Shown here piece by piece: positions 23,375 through 35,010 of a stretch of 64,000 nt of DNA (positions within the stretch are counted from its first letter, which is position 1; each line of letters starts with the position of its first letter). This DNA is from Tubiluchus corallicola. Taxonomy: Eukaryota; Priapulida; Priapulimorpha; Priapulimorphida; Tubiluchidae. The DNA is taken from contig JAQGDQ010000080.1 in the NCBI GenBank assembly GCA_030141605.1, forward strand, positions 62,001 through 126,000. Direction: 5' to 3'. A program made the translations under genes and the position numbers. The notes beneath the pieces are model-generated. The model saw only the letters and a program-made list of their open reading frames with translations, did no database searches and was not told where the DNA came from.

Positions 23375-26300
23375 AGAGACATTTGACATCCGAATTGTCA
23401 TATTTACTGCCATATGGTAGACAGGAATCAACACCATTCAAGTTGATGTGAATCCTTCCCACAATGGCAACTGATTATATTGTTGTTTTGTAAAAAGTTA
23501 TATTATATAGGATTTAGTGATATAGTTGTGTATCCATGTGTATAATGTGTGGATAATCAACTAAGCATAAAATTTTGTTAATTCAGTGTGTGGTGTAGTT
23601 TTTGCTTGAGATTAGGAAGCATTTATATTAAAATAATGCACATAGTATAGATGTGCGAAAAGAGAGATGTTGTCAAAAATTCGACTTCTGTTTATCTATA
23701 ATTTTCCAGAATGGGAAAGCATTTATGTGAAACATAACTGCATGTATAAACTGCTGTTCAAACTGCGATTAAGACGGGTTTATATTTTATACTTTTACTA
23801 CAAATTTTTAGTAATGAAATTTTCATAAACGAGTGGCTTGTCACCATTTCCTTTTTCTTCAATGCTGTTTTTCTGTTTTTAGCCTTCCTGCTTTAATCAT
23901 CACTTGTTATTTTGTTTGCAGTGTTCAATTTGTGAAAGATCATACCGGAACAACTTGTCAGTGGCTAAATAAGTACAATGCTTTTTTTGTTTGGCTGATT
24001 TGTAAGAAGTCTAGTTACTATAATTTTGCCTATCACATCCAATGAATGGAGAAATTTACTTCTAAAAAATGTTGGATTTTTCATGGAATAAAATTCTGTT
24101 TGGCTAGTTGTTATGATTAGGCATTTTGGGTTGGTTCAAATGATTTTGGTGAGTTGTTAATACAGTTTTTGTTGTTTGGTGTTTGGACGTTGTTTTGGAT
24201 TTTTCTCATTTGTGGATGACAGACTTCAACAAAAACTTATTCACCCTCTGAGAGGTTTAAATTTTGATATTTTATATCAAGGCTAATAAAAATTAATGTT
24301 TAATCGAGCTGATTTCGTTAATTTAACTTGCAGTTACTTGTGACAAACATTTTAAACCTTAGCTGCATTTACTATTTTTCTTCTAATGAAACATATTTTT
24401 ACTGCAAATTGTTTTCTTACTGTAAGAATCCCACTGTTTTGCGACATCTTGCAAAATTTTTATTCAAATGATATGTGGTATCAACAGTTTTAAGGTGATT
24501 GTAGTTTTGATATGTGAATTATGTGTTTGTTGATTTGTTGTAAGTATTTATTACAAAAACATTGATATTGTTATGGATTTTTTAAAATTTATATAAATTT
24601 TACTTGGCAAGCATTTTTATTAACTTGATTTATACTTACTCGTGGTGGCACTATTGCATCATTTGTTCAGAATTATGGTAACCTCTTTTTTGATGCCTAA
24701 AACTAAACTGAATATCTTTATAGATTTTTTGGACATTTCAAGTGGGAATATGATTATGGTATTCTAAGAAAAGACTGTTGTACTATTATCTTGTCACATA
24801 GATGAACCAAATTATTAAAAATGTTTGTGCTTTTTGTGAATCAATGTTTGTTAGTGGTTTCTTCTGTTAAAGCTTTAATTCTTTTCTTGTGGACTGTTGT
24901 ATTGGTAGTGGCATAATGGAAGCTAGTGAAAGTAGATTAGTATGAGTTGTTTTTGGACAGCCCTATGCTTGCTGTTTCTCTTGTAAAGGACAGTGATGTG
25001 ATCTTATATTTACTGTACTATTGGCTCGGGGAAACCATTAGGACATTTGTTTCTAAGTTATTAAACTTGGTCTGTGCAATTATAGTCAAATCTGAAAATT
25101 CACTTACCCACAGCAGTTAAAATATTGTACATTTGTAAATTTGTTATGAACAATTACTGGTATGATAGTGAATAGGATGTTATAATTTTAATAATCAGTG
25201 GTGCAGTATTGTACTTATTCCACTGAGACAAGCTAATTTTTATTAACAAATAATTTGATTTTCAAATGAATTTTATATTGTTTGGAACAATATCGTGTTA
25301 TGGTTACCCAATGTTGTAAGTCTTTGGTAGTGAAACTACCAGTTGATTAAGAGGTCTGAGATTGATCTGACGTTGGAATTTTGTTGTGTGCAATATACTT
25401 TAACATGTCTAGAAAAAAATTATATTGTTACCAGAAAATGTGAGAATTGATTTGGTTGTTATATAGACCTACTTTCTACTGAGTTTATGTATCTAGACGA
25501 AGCAGAAATCTTAAAATAAATTGTTGTATATTATTATTAGTATTATCAAAGTATATATAAAAGTTTGTTTTCTACCATACCTACAAAAATTAAGGAATTT
25601 GGTTTAACATTTTGTAGGTATTCTGATTCATATGTAAATGTCGCATTCTGTGTAACCACAATGATTTTTCTCCTTCCTTTTGATTTTGTTAATCCGAATG
25701 AGCTTGGTGTTTGGGAATAATTCTATGAAAGTAGGACAGATGGCTTATTATTTCTATAAATTAAGTGCAGATACAAAGATCATTTAAAATCTGATGAAAG
25801 CGTTTTCGAAATTTGTGAATCTTTTGCTCTTCAGGAGGCAGATGTTCTTTATCAAACTCTAAGCATTTTAACATCATGACAGTGTTTAAAATGATGTAGT
25901 TTGGAATTTTTCGGCTCTGAAATTGTACATATTATTTATATTCTTAATTTTCAGATTATTGATTAATAATGGATGAGCCAGCAATTAATGAATTTTTGAA
26001 GCAAAACTTGATACTGGACTGAAAGAAAGAAAACGTGAAGAAGTTTTAACTTAGACTGCCAGCTTATTTTCACATTTTCTTCATTTTGGATATCCTTGGT
26101 GTGAAAAATTCAATGATGTTGTTTCATCCTGTCATTGTACATACATTACTAGTAAAAATTTTAGTCATTTTTTTAATTTCTTGCTTGGTACTGTAATTAT
26201 TTCCCCATGACGTTGAATAGATGGGTGATAGCATAACTGCTCAGACATAAAGGAATAGTTATACTAGTTGTGTAGGCAGCTCTTGTTAAATGTAGATGTG

Positions 26301-26880
26301 GCATTGCTGATTTGTCTATGTAGATATGATAAACTGATTAATGGATAATATAAATTCTTGTAAATTAATATCTTGGTTTGATCGCTGGAGTGGCTGTTTT
26401 GTCAGTCAAGTCAGTCAGTTACTCGCCAGTCTGTTAATGCCACCGCTTTTTGTAATATATGGATACTTCTTTTTTTGTAGTTTGCTTTCTTTTTTGTCTG
26501 ATCAGATGAAAGCATTTATCCAGGTGATTGTTTTTGAATGCTTTGTGGTAATGTAAGCATTTTGTCTGATGTTAAATTTGTTTAATATTTGGTGTAAATA
26601 ATAGATTTGATTCTTTATTATTAGATAGTTTCCTCCATAAATGTTATATATCTGTGGTATAAGATGGAACGACCTGTGTGGATTTGCTCAAGGTGTAGAA
26701 GGCACTTAGCTGGTAGCTCCATCTTTTGTTTGGGAGCAAAAGTAATGCAGCAGGTGTGTTTGTAAAGATGTAATATTTTAGTAAAATACATGTTTATTTG
26801 GACAGGTGTTGCACTTAGAAATTGGGTATAAAATATAAATATATTAGAAAATAAAAATGTTTGTTTGTAGATTTTGACTG
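23375..26880 (+). other. NCOA 3' UTR and flank
   Basis: AT-rich, with no coding sequence. AATAAA signals lie at 24087-24092 (start of the AATAAAA run) and 26850-26855, among others, so the 3' UTR may be short (about 0.75 kb) or reach about 26.9 kb. Which signal is used cannot be decided from sequence alone. Confidence 0.55.
24087..24092 (+). terminator. Candidate proximal poly(A) signal of NCOA
   Basis: A canonical AATAAA lies about 710 bases after the NCOA stop, with T/GT-rich sequence downstream (tctgtttggctagttgttat), as in real cleavage sites. Other AATAAA copies exist further on. Confidence 0.4.
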
Positions 26881-27118
26881 CATATGTAAATTGTAGGAAA
26901 TTGACGGTTCTGCAGTATTCTTTCCATTGCTTATTTCAAGACAAACAATTTTAGGTTCATATGTCACCATAAGGCTCTGCAATAGTAAATGTTTGTTTGT
27001 AGATTTTGACTGCGTATGGGAACTGTAGGAAACTGACGGTTCTGTATTACTCTTTCCATTGCTTATTTTGAGACAAAGAATTTTAGTTTAATGTGTCACC
27101 AACTTAAGGCTCTGCAAT
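26855..27118. repeat. 132-bp tandem duplication between the two gene ends
   Basis: Unit 1 (26855-26986) and unit 2 (26987-27118) both open with aaatgtttgtttgtagattt and both contain gacggttctg and tctttccattgctta. They differ by scattered substitutions and small indels. The duplication sits between the last NCOA poly(A) candidate and the inferred ephrin 3' end. Confidence 0.9.
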
Positions 27119-27199
27119 TGTTAGAATTGCAAGTTCATGCTCTTTTAAATGAGAGTATTGTTTCCATACATCAGAATTCATAAAAACCACAAAAGCAAT

Positions 27200-28399
27200 T
27201 TTTGGCATTGGTCGTCCATTTATTATACAAATCTCACGGTTTAATTATTTACAAAGTATTTACAGTTTTGCTCATGTAACTATAGCAATAAATATATCGT
27301 CTCAGCAATTTTTACAATATTAAGCATACAAAGTCTAACAAACTGAATGTGTCATTACTAAATTGTCTGCTGTTTTATTTCCGTCTTCTCGATAATCGAT
27401 ACACTTATTCATTCTTTCTTGCATATGATTTCCAATTTCAAGTGATTGATTATATGACATAATAAAAACTTACAATAAACTTCATTTGGATCATGCTGCA
27501 GTACTACACGATTTTACAAAATGTAAATATTTACATGCTTTTTCTTTTGTCTGCTAACTTCAAACTGACAACAGGATTTCTATAAAGTAGTGCAACGCCA
27601 TTTAGTAACATTCCTTTGTAGCCAATTTCGTGTAAATTACATGTACCAATTAACCATGTATATTTGTTACATATATGATTTTGAAATAATCTGATAAAAT
27701 CTAATCCATGCAAACAGTTGTCATGACTAGTATAACCAAATCTTTTGTGTAGCAATATACAATTACAGGCCTAATAATAATTATAGTAGTAAGAGTGAAG
27801 TTTCACAATGATTATCATTACTTCAAATATTTTTTGTTAGTTTTTCAAAATGAAAGCAAGATCTGATATGAGATTCTATTTCAATCTCAAAATGTACAGA
27901 AAAACTTGTTAATAGGAATATATATATTTTAAAATGGATAAAATAAATCGTTTTGTACAAAATATAGAACCATGAAACACTATTTACACATAAGAAAAAG
28001 ATATTTAAAATTAATTTACAGTTTGTAATAAATGGCGTGTAAATAGCACAAGGGCGTAAAACAGCACAATAATTTAAAGCCTTTGAGTGAATCAACTAGC
28101 AGCTTTATATACAGCAACTCTTGCTTACATAATTAATAATAGTTATTAATTTACTAGTCAGAATAATAAAAACGTGGCAGCATTTAGTCTTTTAAGCTAA
28201 CATTTTGTGTTATGCTAATTTGCATCTGTGTAAGCTAATATCTGGTTAAAAAATTAATCTGACTAAATTTAATTTCCTTTTTTTACATTCCTAAAGCACT
28301 ATGCCCTAACAGGCAACAAGAACTTCATCTATATTCAGTCATATTTAATCATGTACGAAAGAATGTTTAGAAAATCACAGTAGATGTAGTGTTCAGTGG
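27200..28399 (-). other. EFN: Ephrin 3' UTR (inferred extent)
   Basis: AT-rich with no coding sequence, following the ephrin stop. AATAAA on the minus strand at 27224-27219 would put the 3' end near 27200, about 80 bases from the tandem duplication and about 350 from the distal NCOA signal. Several other AATAAA copies on this strand could be used instead. Confidence 0.45.
27219..27224 (-). terminator. Candidate poly(A) signal of ephrin
   Basis: AATAAA on the minus strand (tttatt on the plus strand), about 1.18 kb after the ephrin stop. It is the last good candidate before the region shared with the NCOA end. Confidence 0.35.
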
Positions 28400-28545
28400 C
28401 TATGATAAATATAGTAATGAATTTAGTAGCAATTTAATTGTTAATAATAAAAATATGAGGAGAGAGTGTTGAGCAGAGGATACAGCAGCCATATTGAAAT
28501 AGGCTCCAGCTTCTGGTGAAACTTCATTACTTGAAATTTCAACTT
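28400..28545 (-). CDS. EFN: Ephrin last exon: GPI-attachment signal and stop
   Basis: After acceptor tttatttcag it encodes EVEISSNEVSPEAGAYFNMA, then AVSSAQHS, then a hydrophobic end (LLIFLLLTIKLLLNSLLYLS) and TAG at 28402-28400. Small residues (NMAA or SSA) before the hydrophobic run suit a GPI omega site. There is no cytoplasmic domain or PDZ-binding end, unlike ephrin-B. The phase fits the preceding exon exactly. Confidence 0.85.
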
Positions 28546-31311
28546 CTGAAATAAAAACACAAATATACCAGAAAAAATATGGATTCAGCTAGATAAAAAT
28601 CTAATTTTATATTAATTTTGCAACGAATCTTCTATTTTTTGGACTTAAAGAAAAGACTGATTTTATACACAAGTGCGTACCTTACCAAGCCTTATTCAAA
28701 TTTTATCATTACTTATAAGCATTAAGCATTAATTACTATCATTACTGTTATACTATCAGTTTGTGTTATTAACTGATGGTTTATTCTGCATAATTTAACT
28801 TATTAACAAAGTTGCCTCATTCGGCACGAGAGTCGTAGTGAGTGCGTTGTTGTGTGCAGATACTGTGAAGTATAGTAGAAAATTATTTATAGTCATAGCA
28901 GTCTAGCAGAAGAAAGATGGCGAAAAACGTAGTAAAGTTTATTTTTGCATTTAATGGTTAATAAAGCAGTTAAACCATAATGATTGAGTTATTTTTTAGT
29001 TTGTGATGAAACACAAAAGTTAGCGAAAGGATAATAGATGGCAGCATGAAACAGTTGAGAAATGTTACATTTGTGTATGTTGTATTGGATAATGGAACAA
29101 CAATGATCACCATAATATCACAAATCGTGATAAACGCCATCATAAACCTATTTTGTGCCAGTCCTCATCGACTTGTACAGACTCATATACATGCAAATAA
29201 CTTCACAAAGAACAAAAAATATCAGAAATTTAAATAAAACTAATTTTAGTCAAAATTAAGTAAAATGCAGCCAAAGGCCATTTTTGATTGATGATAAGTT
29301 TGCCAAGACTAACATTTGAAAAACTACAGTAGGCCTACCAAAAATAAATCTTAAATGTTACTTAGTAGCTCAACTGTGAAAATGTGGACAATAAGCAATA
29401 TGGAACAATTTGTGCTATGTATTATAGCTACATAACCACACCTTGTTGTAAAAAACAACTATTCTAAATTTCAGACAATTGAAATTAAAACAACAAAGCA
29501 GTTATGTTTGCATAGAAGATAAAATTATTGATTAAAACAGCTGCTTGTCAGTATTTAACAACTTTTTGTCTCTTGAACTTGTGAGCTTTTGGCCTAACAG
29601 AAATAATAGGCTACTCTCAATTGAATCCACGGATAGGCCAAATATTTTTATTTGTATTTACACCAATGTTCTGCTCTGGGAAATGTCTGTCTACAAGTTG
29701 CTTCTACATCTTTTACATCTACTAAAGGCTCAATTGACGAAGATTTGTCTGCTTAACAAAGTAATGTAGGTGGACAGGATGTAGTTGTGAGGGAATTTCC
29801 ATTCGTAGTTGAAATTGCTATACATAGAAATGAAGGCTTATGTGGAGAAGTCCTCCTCAATGACATATGGGTATTGACAGGAACTCATTGTTTTTGTAAC
29901 GTTGATTAACTAGGAGAACACTTGAAAATATTTTTTGGAAGCAACAATCTATTTGAGTCAACCGTCAAACATTGCCTATAACAGTGCCTATGATATAACT
30001 CAACTGTTAGCTCCGAGCACATCTTTCATCATGGTCTACAGTTCGTAGTAAACTTTGGTGAATCAGGAGGACCATGGATTTCAGTTAGGAAGGTGTTATA
30101 AAACCTTCTGAAACATCTAATTCTACATCTAACAGAGCTCCATTACCTGACACAGTAACGATAATTAATGTTTGTATAATTACTTTGTACTGCTGGGTTG
30201 CCTTTCGATGTGGTAATGTAAATGAAAAAAAAAATAAAAAAATTGTCAACTATAATGCTTAAAATTGTGTCTTACAGTTTTGAAGTGAAAATCTATGAAG
30301 ATTGGCTGATTGATACTTTTTGACGTAACATGAAAAGTGTCTAGCTGGGTTAAAATAAAAACATTGCAAAATGATGTTGGGTTATAAAACCAACTAGATC
30401 TTCACAGACCTATACAGACTATCGTTTCTTTATATACCTAAAAAGAAATCTTACAGATTTTCTTTGTGGGTGGGGTGGGGGTGGGGGGGGGGTGCGTGAC
30501 AAGCACAGCCTAAACTGCATTATCTTATTATCAGCAGAACAAAACAAGTAGAAGAAGCAGTAATTACCATGATGGTACTTATTTTTACTATTTTCTGTTT
30601 TTTGGGGAAGTGGAGCAGTTGTGATATCCTTTATAGGTGCATCTGTTGCTGCTCCAATGTGAACATCTTTGCTGTGCTTTTGATGCCTGATACGGTGCGT
30701 CTGACGTGGTTGATCAGCTTCCATGTCTGACACACTTGCTGTTAAAAAACAATTTTTAGTTACAAAAACTGAAATATTTTTATTGATGCTGTGGCACTAG
30801 TAATCTACATTGCTGTCTCATTTAGATGGTCCAAAGTTCAAACAAGTCCAAATTCTAAAGATATTAAAACATTTAAAAACACATAAGGTAAAAAGCACTA
30901 TTAAAGATGCCTGCTACTAGTACTTACAAGAGGAACTACAGCAAACTTTAAAGATGAGCCTCATGCTATATTCTCTGCAGCTTCCACCACTGAGGTTGTT
31001 TAAACCATCATCAGTACCACTGGATGTCGCTACAACAACAACAAATATACTGCAGTGTATTCAATACAAGCATAATGAACAGAGCAGTTCAGGTGAATGA
31101 TGAAGTTATAGCACTTTTTCAATGAACGACAGCGCACTGTTGGTATAACCAAATCAGGTACATACAGAAAATATTAGTAAATATTTGTAGGAACATTGGG
31201 TGAAGCCCTTGGCTTGACATACAATTAACAGGTATAGAAACAAGAAAAATTAGGTGGAATTTAACTGACCCAAATATATAAGAAAAGGAAAATTAATGAT
31301 GATGGTGATGC

Positions 31312-31347
<36 letters not shown>

Positions 31348-34300
31348 CGGTGATGATGATGATAGTGATGCTGTGGTGGTGATGACAAAGATGGTATCAA
31401 AATAAAGATAACGATGACAATGATGACGTTGTTGATCAGCTTCCATGTCTGACACACTTACTGTTAAAAAACAATAATTTTTAGTTACAAAAACAGTATG
31501 TACTATACATAATTGGAGAATATTAAAATTTAATGTCTCTGACAAAAAACCACAATTTAAATCCCGTCACACAAACAAAAGACCTAACCATGAGTTTAAG
31601 AATTAGCCAGGCCTCCATCAGATTACAGCAAGGTCTTCTAGTCCTTGATAACAGCAGAGGTGAAATGGTTAGAGATGCATTATGTTGTTGATGATGATGA
31701 TGATAAAGAGCAGGACAATGTTGATGATGATGATGACGATGGTGATAATGACAGTGATAAAACAAATAAGAAACGAGGGAAATTAGCAGTACTCACATAT
31801 ATAGTAGTAATCTCGACCCCTTTTAAACTCTAAGCCTTTTGGTATGGGCGTAAACTCTCTAAACGTAACCGTGTAGAATTGTTTCTCAAATGGTTGGTCG
31901 CAGGTCAAGATCTGACGGGTCATCTTTGAACCGAGCATGTTTATTCTACATGCATCATATTCTTCTTTTGTTACCTGCAATACAAAAAAGCACAATATTA
32001 AATCAGTTAGATGAGTGTCCGTTTTAAATACAACAGATCAGTTACATTAACACTTGTGTCACCATTATCTTAGATGAAAACTCAAACAAAAGGAAACACA
32101 ATTTGTGTGCATCTATGCGGTTAATGACAATTTTGTTCTTTTAAGTAGACAGATGTATATTTTGGGTTTTGGTGTTCTCGGGGTTCGTGTTTTATTGCGT
32201 ATATATATTTTTACCAGCGTCAAACTGTAACGTAGATTGTGGGGCATTTATTGATTAATGTAGGCCAGGGAGAAGAGGCGTGAAAATTCGATTTGATAAA
32301 GTAATGGAAACTTATTGAAACAGCTGCAAAAACAGTAATAATTAAATTGATTTTCATTTTGCAAATCGATCGCCTAATGTAATTTCTTTGGCGAGAAGCG
32401 AATGAGAATGGTAATTAATTGACTTGGACTGAAATGACATGAAAGATAAAGAGAAATTTCTCAAAACTTTTGTGCTGTAAACAAGTGCGCTGCTTATGCT
32501 TTTTCGAATTAAAGTCAGGCCGTCAATGATGATGTAGGTCCCCTGAAGAAAAATTGTATAATATTGTGAAAAATGGTGGTGACCCTGAGTGGGGTAAAAT
32601 TTCGCAGTGTCAAGAACATACACTATAATGGTTCTGTAAGTTGTATTTGTTTCAAAATTGATATAACGAGATTGCAAAAAGCTCTATAGTACATACTCTA
32701 TAATACAAAAAATTCAAAACCGCTTTACAGAAATACACACAGGTCAGCAAATAACAGTGAAATGTACACAATTGAAGTTCTTATCATTATTGCTGTGAGA
32801 CGAAAAGTAACTATTGGAGTAAGTAACAGCATGAGTGAATGGTAAACAATTATGTAAGTGAGTAAGCAAGTAGTTTCAAAAACCTAATTAGTTATTTTAC
32901 GAAAAGGAAACCTCCATTCCTGTGACCTTAACGTTTTTGTTGCGATGCTCTTTCTTTGACCTCTGACATTTTCATGAATTTTGTGAACCCACCTCCCCGT
33001 AAGCTTCAATTTGCTATAATTTTTACACAATTGTTTGCGACATTCCCTTTAGATGCCACGTGGGTGAACCCAGAATCCAGATGGCCCAAATTTTTGACCT
33101 TGGTCATTCAGTTTGACATCTATTTTATTTTATTATGCAAACGTTACTGCACAGCAAAAATCTAAGACAAAGGACAAAAGGTTTTGGCAAATAAAGATAA
33201 TTAAAGCATTTGTCAATGGCGCTCAGTGTTTTAATGAAGCATGTCAAACCGCCTCGTCATAAGCGTTATTTGAATATCTTACACAATATGTTTGACATAT
33301 TCCCTGTAGATGCCCCAGCTGGGCCAAAATGTGGCAGTGTCAAACACATCTCACCCTAAGCTTTAATTTGATATATTACACAATATGTTTCAGAGATTCC
33401 CAGAAGATGACCTTTAGGTGACCCCAATTGGGCCAACATTTTGGTAGTGCCAAAAACTCTAGCAGCATTACAATGTTTTCTGTATGTTGCATCTGTTTGG
33501 CCTCAAAATCGTCAAAGAATATGCACTTTATCTGTTTTGGAAGAAATGATCAATTTTACACCCCAGGTACAATCAAATTAAGACCTTGTACACCATAGCA
33601 ACCACTGGACTTTTGAAAGGTCATATAATCTACTGTCCAAAATTGCTATAAAACATTTTGTTTGCCGCATACATCATGTAGATTTTTAGCAAAATGTCCA
33701 AAATCCCACATAACTTGAAAATTCACGATCCTCTGGATTGCAACCTTTCAATCCTAGGTCATTCGTTTTGACACATGACATGCACCTTAAACAAGGTTTC
33801 TGCACACCAAAAATCAATGACCTGAGACAAAAGCATTTGACTAATTATAGAAAAATTAAGTCAAGTGTGGACGACGCTCGACGCTTGACAGACACCGCAT
33901 GACGGCAATAGGTCCCCTTACGGACTAAAGTCAGGGGACCTAAAAATTACAGACTGCATTAAAATATTTAACAAGATTTAAGTTGTTATAGCTTATGCAA
34001 ACCTTAATACAAGTCTTTTGTAAGGATTATCCTACACATGTCATGCAAAAGATCCAAGATGAGTTAGAATTTTTAGGGATGAAAAAAACTGGCAACTTCT
34101 CTGAAAAAAGCACGTTTGCTGCTTATCACATTTGACAAAGGACTGAAAGGAGTACCATGTTCAGTAATATATTACGGAAACCTATATTGATCTGCCTTTC
34201 TAGCAAAACTGGTGTGTGGCTTTCTAGCAAAATACCGAACCGAGCAGGAAATGAAACGCAAAATAATTGTGTGCGATTTATTTTCATAATAACTGCTTAA

Positions 34301-35010
34301 CAACAGTAAGTTGTCAATTACACTTGCTGTTAAACCAGTAAGTACAAAGAAAGCTTGCTTTTGTTTTTATTTTCACAAAAGATTTGTGTTTCAAACGTAA
34401 CAAGCGTTTGCGTATAAAAGATTACCACGAAGCAAAGGTAGCACAACAAAACTTTTTTTGCTAACTACTCGTTTGAATCAGCCGAATCAGTGATAATCAA
34501 TACTATCCATCATCAGTTATAATTGTAATTACTATTAGCTAAATGTTAACGTTACATTACCAAGACCAATATAGTTCATTTAAACAAACTATATTAATAC
34601 TAATCTTCCAACTAACAGTTGTTATATGTACAGTCCAGTCAGCTTAGCTCGTTATCATATGTTTTCATATTAGTACAGAAAAATGGGCTGATTTGTATAC
34701 TAAAAATGTACCACACACAGGTTGGTGGAAAACCCTCAAAAACTGCCAGGAGTGCCAGCCATTACAAAAAACAACAACAACAGAAATGTTGGTATAACTC
34801 AGCCAAAATGTCTATTGATATTATTGTCTATTAATGTAAAGCCGACCCATAGGTGATACATTTGCGTAATGAGCGTCTTGTTTTACCTGATAAATAACAT
34901 GTTTTTCTGCTAACTCTTTTGGAAAATCTGGCGGATATCTTGGACAAAGTAAGTCGACTCGATCTCCTATCTTCACATCCATCACGTGATCAGTGTTACT
35001 TGTGTGAAAT
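28400..35010 (-). CDS. EFN: Ephrin, GPI-anchored type; partial (signal-peptide exon not found)
   Basis: Cell-surface ligand for Eph receptor tyrosine kinases. Visible exons in transcript order: 35010-34887, 31974-31797, 31029-30928, 30738-30568, 28545-28400. All phases match (721 nt: one base, then 239 codons and TAG). The receptor-binding domain shows VKIGDRVDLLCPRYPP, EEYDACRIN, ILTCDQPF, FREFTPIPKGLEF, RDYYYI and GGSCREYSMRLIFKVCC: four conserved cysteines and the usual ephrin spacing. A hydrophilic linker follows, then a last exon whose end is hydrophobic with no cytoplasmic tail, which is the GPI (class-A-like) form. Missing: signal peptide and the first strand (the YWN-type motif), which must lie upstream on this strand. 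Converges tail-to-tail with NCOA. Confidence 0.93.
28546..30567 (-). other. Last ephrin intron
   Basis: Two-kilobase intron between linker and GPI exon. It holds a 12-base string identical to a common cDNA-library adaptor (28819-28830) and a G-rich run (30468-30492). No coding sequence is supported; the reading frames here are short. Confidence 0.7.
30468..30492 (+). repeat. G-rich run with G-quadruplex potential
   Basis: Reads GGG-T-GGGG-T-GGGGG-T followed by about ten G. It has four or more G-runs with one-base loops on the plus strand, so it is C-rich in the ephrin transcript. It lies about 75 bases inside the last ephrin intron, just after the donor. Confidence 0.75.
30568..30738 (-). 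CDS. EFN: Ephrin exon: juxtamembrane linker
   Basis: Encodes a hydrophilic linker (VSDMEADQPRQTHRIRHQKH, then KDVHIGAATDAPIKDITTAP), basic at first and then Thr/Pro-rich. Acceptor tttttaacag, donor CATG|GTAATT. Its 5' part is duplicated at 31424-31496. Confidence 0.85.
30928..31029 (-). CDS. EFN: Ephrin exon: end of receptor-binding domain
   Basis: Together with the T left over from the previous exon it reads S, then TSSGTDDGLNNLSGG, then SCREYSMRLIFKVCCSSS. This gives the fourth conserved cysteine and the M-x-L-x-FKV strand that closes the fold. Acceptor gttgtag, donor TCTT|GTAAGT. Confidence 0.94.
31291..31440 (+). repeat. Imperfect GAT/GATGAC microsatellite
   Basis: Interrupted trinucleotide repeat (gatgatgatgatgacgataa and similar) in an ephrin intron, running directly into the duplicated pseudoexon. 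A second, related tract lies at 31683-31762. Reading frames across them are repeat artefacts. Confidence 0.85.
31424..31496 (-). pseudogene. Partial duplicate of ephrin linker exon with its splice acceptor
   Basis: Nearly identical to 30702-30771 over about 70 bases, covering the intron end, the acceptor (TTTTTTAACAG) and the first codons (SVSDMEADQ), after which it diverges into GAT-type repeats. It lies upstream of the true third domain exon, so using it would break the receptor-binding domain. Probably a dead pseudoexon. Confidence 0.85.
31683..31762 (+). repeat. Second imperfect GAT microsatellite
   Basis: Interrupted gatgatgat tract (gttgatgatgatgatgataa, then gatgatgatgatgacgatgg), ending about 35 bases before the ephrin core-domain exon. 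With the tract at 31291-31440 it flanks the pseudoexon. Confidence 0.85.
31797..31974 (-). CDS. EFN: Ephrin exon: core of receptor-binding domain
   Basis: Encodes 59 residues: VTKEEYDACRIN (Cys 2), ILTCDQPFEKQF (Cys 3), TFREFTPIPKGLEFKRGRDY. This is the most diagnostic ephrin block. Acceptor tattgcag, donor ATAT|GTGAGT; ends in phase 1. Confidence 0.96.
31975..34886 (-). other. Ephrin intron between first and second domain exons
   Basis: About 2.9 kb, half of it the TIR element at 32535-33942. The rest is AT-rich sequence with no supported feature. Confidence 0.75.
32535..33942. mobile_element. Non-autonomous TIR element, about 1.4 kb (TA-flanked)
   Basis: Starts TAGGTCCCCTGA (32535-32546) and ends TCAGGGGACCTA (33931-33942): perfect 10-bp inverted ends, each flanked by TA, as in Tc1/mariner-type TA duplications. 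The inside has no transposase frame but has three to four diverged copies of a module (taagctttaatttgatat, acacaatatgttt, attccctgtagatg, gggccaaa), starting near 32998, 33260, 33358 and 33640. A second GGTCCCC copy lies near the right end (33911). It sits in the second visible ephrin intron, between the exons at 34887 and 31974. Confidence 0.7.
34887..35010 (-). CDS. EFN: Ephrin exon: start of receptor-binding domain
   Basis: Encodes 41 residues beginning FHTSNTDHVMDVKIGDRVDL and containing CPRYPP (first conserved Cys). Acceptor tttttag, donor TATCAG|GTAAAA. It enters with one base completing a split codon, so the upstream exon ends in phase 2. Confidence 0.93.

Noticed and set aside
31261-31545. 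94-codon frame with poly-Ser across the GAT repeat
   Set aside because: Created by the microsatellite plus the duplicated linker-exon fragment; recorded as a pseudoexon instead.
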